Positions 1 to 5,649 of a DNA stretch of 45,005 nt are shown here, piece by piece. The stretch's first letter is position 1, and each line of letters begins with the position of its first letter. The stretch is from Burkholderiaceae bacterium (GTDB taxonomy: Bacteria; Pseudomonadota; Gammaproteobacteria; Burkholderiales; Burkholderiaceae_E): positions 1 through 45,005 of the forward strand of contig JAJPES010000021.1 of assembly GCA_021166725.1 (NCBI GenBank), written 5' to 3'. The position numbers and the translations under genes were made by a program. Below the pieces are notes generated by a model. The model was given only the letters and a program-made list of their open reading frames with translations, did not search any database and was not told where the DNA came from.

Positions 1-1
1 G

Positions 2-190
2 TTCGACGAATATCGCGGTAAGGGATTGGAAAATAAGGAAAAAAGCCTTGCCTTCCGGCTGTGGATGCAAGATACTCGGCGTACCTTGAGCGAAGCCGAG
101 GCGGCCGAAGCGGTCGAGGCGATCGTCTCCCGGCTCACCCGATCCGTTGGTGCGAGGCTTCGCTCGGGGCCCCGAAGCGAAGAGCCGTAG
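2..190 (+). CDS. pheT: Phenylalanyl-tRNA synthetase beta subunit, C-terminal end (partial)
   Basis: The window opens inside this gene; 62 codons in frame 2 run to a TAG at 188-190. The visible residues include FDEYRGKGLENKEKSLAFRL followed by an acidic/alanine helix, which is the signature end of the ferredoxin-fold anticodon-binding (FDX-ACB) domain of PheT, the subunit that with PheS charges tRNA-Phe. The last 14 or so residues (GARLRSGPRSEEP) extend slightly past the usual family end. The next gene, ihfA, begins 36 bases later on the same strand, matching the common pheS-pheT-ihfA order. The 5' part lies outside the window. Confidence 0.9.
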   Translation, partial: FDEYRGKGLENKEKSLAFRLWMQDTRRTLSEAEAAEAVEAIVSRLTRSVGARLRSGPRSEEP

Positions 191-226
191 CGCATCCACC
201 AGCATCCCCAGGCAGATTCGAGAACG

Positions 227-691
227 ATGGCGGAAACGATGATCCCGTTCGGCCACGCGGTCCCGGACCATCGCAACGAGGCACCGGCAGACGCGGCGCG
301 CGGCGCCGCCGCTCCGGAGTTCGCGATCCGCTCGGCGCCGGCGCAGCCGCAGTCGTCGCTCGTCGGCGAGCCCGACGCCGACGAGGGGCCGCCGCAGAGC
401 GAGGGCTTCACGCTGACCAAGGCCGAGCTGGCGGAGATGCTCTTCGAGCGGGTCGGCCTGAACAAGCGCGAAGCAAAAGACATGGTCGAAACCTTCTTCG
501 ACGAGATCCGCGGCGCGCTCGAGCGCGGCGGATGCGTCAAGCTCTCGGGTTTCGGCAACTTCCAGTTGCGCGACAAGCCCCAGCGCCCGGGGCGCAACCC
601 CAAAACCGGCGAGGAAATCCCGATTTCGGCGCGTCGCGTGGTCACTTTCCACGCCAGCCAGAAGCTGAAGTCGCAGATCGAGGGCGCCTAG
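227..691 (+). CDS. ihfA: Integration host factor alpha subunit with N-terminal extension
   Basis: IHF-alpha pairs with IHF-beta to bend DNA sharply at specific sites, acting in recombination, replication and transcription. Residues about 60-154 are a complete HU/IHF fold: [20 protein letters not shown], then [14 protein letters not shown], the DNA-inserting beta-arm [20 protein letters not shown], and TFHASQKLK at the end. The family is about 100 residues; here an Ala/Pro/acid-rich extension of about 58 residues precedes it. No ATG or GTG start close to residue 58 is visible in frame, so I keep the upstream ATG, although its ribosome site (CGAGAACG) is weak. Probably cotranscribed with pheT and with the MerR gene 38 bases downstream. 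Ends in TAG. Confidence 0.92.
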   Translation: MAETMIPFGHAVPDHRNEAPADAARGAAAPEFAIRSAPAQPQSSLVGEPDADEGPPQSEGFTLTKAELAEMLFERVGLNKREAKDMVETFFDEIRGALERGGCVKLSGFGNFQLRDKPQRPGRNPKTGEEIPISARRVVTFHASQKLKSQIEGA

Positions 692-729
692 GAATCTCGT
701 GTCCGGCGCGCGCCGCGGCACGGCAAACG

Positions 730-1155
730 ATGCAGAAGACCGATACCAAGGCAGCGTTGCCGCCGATTCCTGCGAAGCGCTATTTCACGATCGGCGAGGT
801 GAGCGAGCTGTGCGGCGTGAAGCCGCACGTGCTGCGCTACTGGGAGCAGGAGTTCACCCAGCTGCGCCCGATGAAGCGGCGCGGTAACCGCCGCTATTAC
901 CAGCACCACGAAGTGCTGCTGGTGCGGCGCATCCGCGAGCTGCTCTACGAGCAGGGCTTCACGATCAGCGGCGCGCGCAACCGCCTGGGAGAGGCCCAGC
1001 AGGCGGCGAAGGGGCGGGAGCCGGGCTCGGCGCAGGAGGCCGCGCAGACGGCTGCTTCGGCCGCCGGTGCGGCAGAGTCGGCAGCGGTCGCGGCGGCCGT
1101 CGATCTCGATGCGATCCGCGCCGATCTCGAGAAGGCGCTCGAACTGCTGCGCTGA
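730..1155 (+). CDS. MerR-family transcriptional regulator
   Basis: A 141-residue MerR-type regulator. Residues about 17-85 form the winged helix-turn-helix (RYFTIGEVSELCGVKPHVLR, then YWEQEFTQLRPMKRRGNRRYY and a helix ending YEQGFTISGARNRL). The C-terminal part is a low-complexity Ala/Glu/Gln stretch ending in a short helix (DLDAIRADLEKALELLR) with no metal-binding cysteines, so it is not a typical metal or redox MerR sensor; the ligand is unknown. The ATG at 730 was chosen because homologous sequence begins there; a longer in-frame reading from position 61 runs through pheT and ihfA and is spurious. It sits directly after ihfA, a pairing common in proteobacteria. Confidence 0.88.
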   Translation: MQKTDTKAALPPIPAKRYFTIGEVSELCGVKPHVLRYWEQEFTQLRPMKRRGNRRYYQHHEVLLVRRIRELLYEQGFTISGARNRLGEAQQAAKGREPGSAQEAAQTAASAAGAAESAAVAAAVDLDAIRADLEKALELLR

Positions 1156-1192
1156 GCGGCTCGCGCGTTCCGGCCGGACGAGGGCGGGCTGA

Positions 1193-1198
1193 TATACT
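1193..1198 (+). promoter_or_regulatory. Probable -10 element of the tRNA-Pro promoter
   Basis: TATACT (five of six consensus bases) sits 9 bases before the mature tRNA 5' end, the spacing expected for a start a few bases upstream of the tRNA. The -35 is less clear (TTCCGG with a 19-20 base spacer). Confidence 0.5.
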
Positions 1199-1207
1199 TC
1201 GCGCCTT

Positions 1208-1284
1208 CGGGACGTAGCGCAGCCTGGTAGCGCACTTGCATGGGGTGCAAGGGGTCGCGAGTTCGAATCCCGCCGTCCCGACCA
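1208..1284 (+). tRNA. tRNA-Pro, anticodon GGG
   Basis: A 77-base cloverleaf. The acceptor stem is CGGGACG/CGTCCCG, the CCA tail is encoded (ACCA at 1281-1284), the T-loop is GTTCGAATC, and the anticodon stem CTTGC/GCAAG encloses the loop ATGGGGT. Loop positions 34-36 read GGG, which decodes CCC (and CCU by wobble) proline codons. The C at position 1 is typical of bacterial tRNA-Pro. A strong hairpin terminator follows. Confidence 0.96.
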
Positions 1285-1292
1285 GTCGAATC

Positions 1293-1332
1293 AACGGGTT
1301 GGCTCTCACAAGGGGCCGGCCCGTTTTCTTTT
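1293..1332 (+). terminator. Intrinsic terminator of tRNA-Pro
   Basis: An 11-base-pair stem (AACGGGTTGGC at 1293-1303 with GCCGGCCCGTT at 1315-1325, two G-U pairs) with an 11-base loop is followed by TTTTCTTTT-type sequence. This separates the tRNA transcript from the DUF898 gene downstream. Confidence 0.8.
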
Positions 1333-1464
1333 CGAGGGTGGTGCTGGCACTCTCCCTACACATCCTCGACACCCGTCCGGTCTTCGCGACCGGCCGGCGC
1401 CGCCGTGGTCGCGCGGCCGCGGGCTCCTGCCACCATCCGCTCTCCCGCGACTTCCGGAACCATC

Positions 1465-2532
1465 GTGACGGCTTCCTCCACCGTGGCGTCGTACCCGTCC
1501 GGCGCCCTTGCGCCTGCACCGGCCCTCGGGCACGCGCCCGCCGTCGAGCCGCTGAGTTTCTCCGGCCGCGGCGGCGAGTACTTCGGGATCTGGATCATCA
1601 ACCTGCTGCTCACGGTCCTGACGCTCGGCGTCTATTCGGCCTGGGCGAAGGTGCGGCGAATGCAGTACTTTCATCGCCACACCACGCTTGCCGGCACCGC
1701 GTTCGACTATCACGGCCGGCCGCTCGCGATCCTGAAGGGACGGGCGATCGCATTGGTGTTGCTGGTGGCGTACAACGTCGCGATGGAGCTTTCGCTGGTG
1801 GCGGGTCTCGTCGCCATGCCGCTCCTGGGCGCGGTGCTGCCGCTGCTGCTGATGCGCTCGCTGCGTTTCCGCGCGCACAACACGAGCTGGCGCGGCCTGC
1901 GCTTCGCTTTCGATGGCCAGGGCCGCGGCGCGTACGCAGCGTTTCTGCTGTGGCCGATATCGAGCGTGCTCACGCTGGGACTGCTCGCACCGTTCTGGCA
2001 CCAGCGCATGAAGCGGTACCAGCATGGGAATCTGCGCTTCGGCGCCACCGGCTTCGCTTTCACCGCAGGCGTTGGCGCGTTCTATCGCGTGTACCTTGCC
2101 GCTTCGCTTCTGGTGCTCGGCGGCATTGCGCTGTTCGTGGCGCTCGCCGTCCTGACCGGGGCGCCGCAGCCGGTCGTGGTGAGCTTCGTGCCGGTGCTGG
2201 TCCTGGTCGTCCTGTTCGGCGTTCGGCCTTACCTCGCCGCCCGGCTGCAGAATCTGGTGTGGAACGGCACGCAGCTCGCCGGGCATCGCTTCGAGTCACG
2301 GGTCAGCGCCCGCCGGCTCTACCTGATCGGCGTCACCAATCTGATCGCCATCGTCTGCACCTTGGGCCTGTTCATCCCGTTCGCTGCGATACGAAGCGCG
2401 CGCTATCGGGTGGAATCGGTCGCGATGCTGCCGGCGGGCTCGCTCGACGAGTTCGTCGCGGGCCAGTCGAGCGAGGTCGGCGCCGCCGGAGAAGGCGCGG
2501 CCGACCTGTTCGATGTCGACATCGCCCTCTGA
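1465..2532 (+). CDS. DUF898 (YjgN-like) multi-pass membrane protein
   Basis: An integral membrane protein of unknown function. From about residue 30 the sequence is FSGRGGEYFGIWIINLLLTV, then LGVYSAWAKVRRMQYFHRHT, the conserved opening of DUF898/YjgN proteins, with a second copy of the pattern near the end (YLIGVTNLIAIVCTLGLFIP). About six hydrophobic segments are visible. The open frame extends back into the tRNA, so a downstream start is required; GTG at 1465 gives 355 residues, with GTG 1486 as an alternative, and neither has a clear ribosome site. Its last 20 bases overlap the M48 peptidase gene in another frame, implying translational coupling and a shared role at the membrane. Confidence 0.82.
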   Translation: MTASSTVASYPSGALAPAPALGHAPAVEPLSFSGRGGEYFGIWIINLLLTVLTLGVYSAWAKVRRMQYFHRHTTLAGTAFDYHGRPLAILKGRAIALVLLVAYNVAMELSLVAGLVAMPLLGAVLPLLLMRSLRFRAHNTSWRGLRFAFDGQGRGAYAAFLLWPISSVLTLGLLAPFWHQRMKRYQHGNLRFGATGFAFTAGVGAFYRVYLAASLLVLGGIALFVALAVLTGAPQPVVVSFVPVLVLVVLFGVRPYLAARLQNLVWNGTQLAGHRFESRVSARRLYLIGVTNLIAIVCTLGLFIPFAAIRSARYRVESVAMLPAGSLDEFVAGQSSEVGAAGEGAADLFDVDIAL

Positions 2533-3547
2533 ACCTTCGGTCGCCGGCCTGTACTTCGACGGACGCAGCGCCCGGGCGCATCCGGTGGTGCTGAGCCTGC
2601 AGGGCGACGCGTTGTCGATGAGCGGTGCGGGCCTGCTGCGCGTCGAAGCGCTCGAAAGCCTGCATCTGTCCGAGCCGATGGGCGACGCACCGCGACTGAT
2701 TACTTTCAGCGACGGCGCGCATGTCGAGGTGCGCGATCACGTCCGGCTGGCGGCCCTGCTCGCCGCCAGCGGCCAGCGCGACAGCGCCCTGGTGCGCTGG
2801 GCCTTCGAGCCGCGTGCGGTCGTGGTGGCCGCGCTGCTGCTGCTGCTGATCATCTGGTTCGGCTGGCGCGACGGTGTTCCCTGGGCGGCGCGCCACGTCG
2901 CCGCGTCGATCCCGTCGGCCACGACGGACGTGCTTTCCGCGCAGGCGCTGCGTCTGCTCGAAGCGCGCGCGCTCGCGCCCAGCGCGCTCGACGAGAGCCG
3001 CCGGCGCGGGCTCGACGACGCGCTGCGCGGGCTGGCTCGTTTCGAAGGCCAGCCGATCCCGTACCGGCTGCTGTTTCGCATCGCGCCGCGAATCGGCGCC
3101 AATGCCTTCGCGCTGCCCGACGGCACGCTGGTGGTCACCGACGGACTGGTCGAACTGGCCGGCGACGACGAGGAAGTGCTCGCGGTGCTGGCGCACGAGC
3201 TTGGCCATGTCCATGAAAGGCATGGCCTGCGGCTGCTGCTGCAAGGCTCGGTGCTGGCATTGTTCACGGCCTGGTATCTGGGCGACGCGGGCTCCTGGCT
3301 GGCGGCGGCGCCCGCGGCACTGCTGCAGGCCGACTATTCGCGCGAGATGGAGTTCGAGGCCGACGATTTCGCGCAGCGGCTGCTGCGTGCGCAAGGACTT
3401 TCGGGCGAGCCGCTGGCCGTCATGCTCGAGAAGCTGCAGGCCGCCCGCGCCGGCGCCGGCCAGGGAGACGCGGCGGGGACGTGGCTCGACAGCCACCCGC
3501 GCACCGCCGAGCGGATCGCCCGCCTGCGCGGGCGGGGTGGCGGCTGA
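2513..3547 (+). CDS. M48-family zinc metallopeptidase, membrane anchored
   Basis: A 344-residue protein. Residues 1-95 form a small N-terminal domain (GLYFDGRSARAHPVVLSLQG) often found on M48 peptidases next to DUF898 genes. One transmembrane segment lies around residues 103-118 (VVVAALLLLLIIWFGW). The catalytic zinc motif HELGH is at residues 228-232, followed by the usual downstream region with a metal-ligand Glu in REMEFEADDFA and the C-terminal SHPRTAERIARL seen in HtpX/BepA-like enzymes. It likely degrades or quality-controls envelope proteins. The start ATG overlaps the DUF898 gene by 20 bases. The substrate cannot be told from sequence. Confidence 0.87.
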   Translation: MSTSPSEPSVAGLYFDGRSARAHPVVLSLQGDALSMSGAGLLRVEALESLHLSEPMGDAPRLITFSDGAHVEVRDHVRLAALLAASGQRDSALVRWAFEPRAVVVAALLLLLIIWFGWRDGVPWAARHVAASIPSATTDVLSAQALRLLEARALAPSALDESRRRGLDDALRGLARFEGQPIPYRLLFRIAPRIGANAFALPDGTLVVTDGLVELAGDDEEVLAVLAHELGHVHERHGLRLLLQGSVLALFTAWYLGDAGSWLAAAPAALLQADYSREMEFEADDFAQRLLRAQGLSGEPLAVMLEKLQAARAGAGQGDAAGTWLDSHPRTAERIARLRGRGGG

Positions 3548-3607
3548 GGAAGGTCGAGGTCTGCCGGGCGAGATCGACCGCCGCCCGGTTCCGTCTCCGG
3601 GAAGCGC

Positions 3608-4045
3608 TCAGGCCGCCTGCTGCCGAGCCGGCGCCGCATGGCGTTCGATCAGCGGATAGAAATCCCGGTTCTCTCGCTGCATCCTCTCGTGCACCGCCCG
3701 CAGCACGCGGTTGGCATCGGCGCGAAAGCCCGCCGGATCGCACTGCACGCGCTCGGGAGTGTTCCATCGGCGCGCGAAATCAACGTACGCCGCCGCGATC
3801 GAGCTCATCTCCTGCTGGAACTGCCAGCCGAGCAGCGCGAGCGTGCGGTCGCCGCTGGCCTGCAGCTCGGGGTACAGCACACGATCCTCGGCGCTCAGGT
3901 GCAGCTTGATCACCGAACTCATCGCCACGATGCGGTGCGCGATCTCGGCGGCATTCTCGGCGATGCCGTCGTGGCTGAGATCGCGCAGCGCGGCGATGCC
4001 CTCGAGGATCTGCTCGTGCTCGTGCTTGAAACGATCGATATTCAT
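3608..4045 (-). CDS. Hemerythrin (HHE) domain protein
   Basis: A 145-residue four-helix hemerythrin-like protein. Iron ligand candidates are visible as HEHEQ at residues 8-12, HLSAEDRVLYPEL at about 49-61, and in the C-terminal helix HERMQRENRDFYPLIERH. Such proteins carry a non-haem di-iron site and are linked to O2 or nitric oxide sensing and iron-sulfur repair (YtfE/DnrN type), but this one is a single domain without the extra YtfE N-terminal domain. An AGGAG site lies about 9 bases before the ATG. A 25-base palindrome starts 24 bases upstream of the start codon (see 4070-4094), suggesting repressor control. It converges with the M48 gene 60 bases away. Confidence 0.9.
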   Translation of the reverse strand: MNIDRFKHEHEQILEGIAALRDLSHDGIAENAAEIAHRIVAMSSVIKLHLSAEDRVLYPELQASGDRTLALLGWQFQQEMSSIAAAYVDFARRWNTPERVQCDPAGFRADANRVLRAVHERMQRENRDFYPLIERHAAPARQQAA

Positions 4046-4069
4046 CGTGCTGGCTCCTGTGGCGCTCGT

Positions 4070-4094
4070 TAAGATCTATTTGTAATAGATCTTA
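4070..4094. promoter_or_regulatory. Palindromic operator, NsrR-like, upstream of hemerythrin gene
   Basis: TAAGATCTATT at 4070-4080 is the exact reverse complement of AATAGATCTTA at 4084-4094, with TGT between. It is AT-rich in a GC-rich genome, lies 24 bases before the hemerythrin start, and has no T-tract, so it looks like a protein binding site rather than a terminator. The inner 23 bases match the remembered NsrR consensus (AAGATGYATTT-N-AAATRCATCTT) at all but three positions. NsrR regulates hemerythrin-type nitrosative-stress genes in many proteobacteria; that NsrR binds here is inference. Confidence 0.55.
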
Positions 4095-4216
4095 TTGCCT
4101 TCCCGACCCATCTGCGTAGATACGGATCGCCGCGCCGACGGGCGGCGGCACGGGCGGCACGACCGGTCGGTGGGGGGTCGCGCGCTCGATGATGAGGCGC
4201 AGGGCGGGCACGCGCA
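4095..4216. other. Short stretch without recognisable gene
   Basis: Between the palindrome and the toxin fragment I see only unassigned sequence. A minus-strand frame reads ALRLIIERATPHRPVVPP and ends at 4092, which might be the tail of another lost gene, but it is too short and proline-rich to call. Confidence 0.4.
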
Positions 4217-4502
4217 GGCTTCCTGAATCACTGGCTGCACCGTTCCAGCGATCCACTCCGGAAGTCGGTCGCGGACGGCTTTTGTCCACTTGCTTGCTTG
4301 GCTGCGGCTTGTCGGCAGGAACTCCTCGCCCCCCGTCAGGTCGGCGATCAGCTTGCGGATGTCGTAGGTCAGATCGAGGTCTTCCGAGAACCTGTCAATG
4401 ATCCTGTACGCCTTGGAGAGCGATGTTCCGCCTTTGAACGTCAGATCGGCACCGACCGGCGAACCGAACAGCGTTGCTGAGGGAGAGGTAGGACTCAGCC
4501 AC
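4217..4502 (-). pseudogene. AbiEii/AbiGii-type nucleotidyltransferase toxin remnant
   Basis: Reading on the minus strand, a GTG at 4502 begins VAESYLSLSNA, the usual start of AbiEii-type toxins, and overlaps the antitoxin stop (GTGGCTGA). After about 12 codons the frame changes and the sequence resumes as LFGSPVGADLTFKGGTSLSK followed by AYRIIDRFSEDLDLTYDIRK. That contains the nucleotidyltransferase GG-T-S and D-x-D motifs. The missing stretch normally holds the LLEKDIW-type segment, so an internal deletion that is not a multiple of three is likely. Similarity ends at PEWIAGTVQPVIQEA near 4217, about 110 residues in, against roughly 300 in intact toxins. The gene is therefore doubly broken and cannot make active toxin. 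Confidence 0.8.
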
Positions 4503-4950
4503 GAATCACTTCTTCGCCGATCGCGCGAGCCATCCACGAGGGCAGGCCGGCACGCCCCGAGGTCAGCGCCTCCCATTCCGTGGACGGCAGTGTTCGCCGC
4601 AAGGTGGCCAGCGACTCGCGTACATGCGACGGCCCCATCCAGACCAGCGCCCGCACGGCCGCACCAGCCTGGCCCCCAGCGCGAGCATCCAGCGGGGTGC
4701 GTGCTTGACCGTCACCTCGTAGCGACCCAGCTTGAGTTTGCGGCTGCGCCCTGAAGTCAGATAGACCCCGCGAATCGGCACCTGCTGTGTCAGGCCCAGC
4801 GCGTTGGCCGCGTTCGCGCCGTGCGGCGTGATCACCTCACCACTTTGGGCGGCCATCGACTGCACCACCTTTTCAGGGGCTGGCGCGCGCGTCCCGAACC
4901 GGCTCGAGACCGGTGCGACGTAGGTGCCGCGCGCTACGCGAAGCGAGCGG
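4495..4950 (-). pseudogene. AbiEi-like (DUF6088) antitoxin remnant, frameshifted
   Basis: The minus strand reads RVARGTYVAPVSSRFGTRAP and PEKVVQSMAAQSGEVITPHG, then ANALGLTQQVPIRGVYLTSG, typical of DUF6088/AbiEi-type antitoxins that repress their own operon and neutralise the adjacent nucleotidyltransferase toxin. Near 4670-4680 the frame breaks, and the conserved C-terminus continues in another frame (AAVRALVWMGPSHVRESLAT, TLPSTEWEALTSG, LPSWMARAIGEEVIRG) to TGA at 4495-4497. The N-terminal winged-helix part before residue RVARG is missing or replaced by unrelated sequence joined to the pirin remnant. Together with the toxin fragment this is an inactivated type IV-like toxin-antitoxin locus. 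Confidence 0.78.
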
Positions 4951-5010
4951 CACGCGGAAGGCGCGCACCGCGGGTCGCTCCTGCCCAGTTTCCCTCCACC
5001 TGATAACTTG

Positions 5011-5139
5011 AGAAAATGGCTCCTGCTCACCGGCGAGGAGCCGGTCGCGCAGTTCGGGCCGTTCGTGATGAACACGCCCTACGAAATCGAGCCGGCGCCG
5101 CGCGACTTCCAGAGCGCCGCATTCCAGCGAGCCCATTGA
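5011..5139 (+). pseudogene. Pirin C-terminal remnant
   Basis: The plus strand reads [20 protein letters not shown] then [20 protein letters not shown] to TGA at 5137-5139. This is the closing segment of pirin-family cupins, where G-P-F-V-M-N-T is nearly invariant. Only about 42 of roughly 290 residues remain; everything upstream is replaced by the antitoxin remnant on the opposite strand. The likely history is insertion of the AbiE-type locus followed by deletion of most of pirin, then decay. The VOC gene starts two bases after the stop, so pirin and VOC were probably one operon. Confidence 0.7.
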
Positions 5140-5141
5140 CG

Positions 5142-5558
5142 ATGCAGCCCTTCCATCTCGCCTTCCCCGTGCACGATCTCGCCGCCGCCCGCGCGTTCTA
5201 CGGCGAGCTGCTCGGCTGCCCCGAAGGGCGCAGCTCGAACGAGTGGATCGACTTCGATCTCTACGGGCACCAGATCGTCGCGCATCTCGCGCCCGATCAT
5301 CCGCGCGCGAAATCGCACAACGAGGTCGACGGCGACGCCGTTCCGGTGCCGCATTTCGGCGTCGTGCTGTCGATGGACGACTGGCATCGCCTCGCCGAGC
5401 GCCTGCGCGCCGCCGGCACGCGCTTCGTCATCGAGCCCCACGTGCGCTTCCAGGGGCTGCCCGGCGAGCAGGCGACGATGTTCTTCCTCGATCCTTCCGG
5501 CAACGCCCTGGAGTTCAAGGCGTTTCGCGACCTGTCGTCGCTATTCGCGAAGCAGTAG
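5142..5558 (+). CDS. VOC (glyoxalase/bleomycin-resistance/dioxygenase) family protein
   Basis: A 138-residue protein with the two paired beta-alpha-beta-beta-beta modules of the vicinal oxygen chelate fold: [20 protein letters not shown] in the first and [20 protein letters not shown] in the second. Metal ligand candidates are the His near residue 4, the His at about 69, and the Glu in GNALEFKAF near the end. The exact reaction is unknown; such small VOC proteins include isomerases, dioxygenases and binding proteins. The start follows the pirin remnant by two bases, so its original promoter was probably upstream of pirin and has been lost or replaced. Ends in TAG. Confidence 0.85.
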   Translation: MQPFHLAFPVHDLAAARAFYGELLGCPEGRSSNEWIDFDLYGHQIVAHLAPDHPRAKSHNEVDGDAVPVPHFGVVLSMDDWHRLAERLRAAGTRFVIEPHVRFQGLPGEQATMFFLDPSGNALEFKAFRDLSSLFAKQ

Positions 5559-5649
5559 TAGGTCGCGGAAGCGGGCGAGGGCCGCTGCATCCGCCGGCGG
5601 CGCCAGTCTCGCGGCGCCCTGCGCTCGGCATCGGCCCTCCGGGCCGCGG

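Noticed and set aside
61..729. Longer N-terminus for the MerR regulator
   Set aside because: The added residues are pheT and ihfA read in another frame; the conserved protein begins at 730.
3548..3607. CCGGGCG/CGCCCGG hairpin between the M48 and hemerythrin genes as a terminator
   Set aside because: Seven-base stem with an 11-base loop but no T-run on either strand; too weak to call.
4092..4289. Short minus-strand frame (LRLIIERATPHRPVVPP...)
   Set aside because: Overlaps the toxin remnant, has no recognised domain, and is too short to support as a gene.
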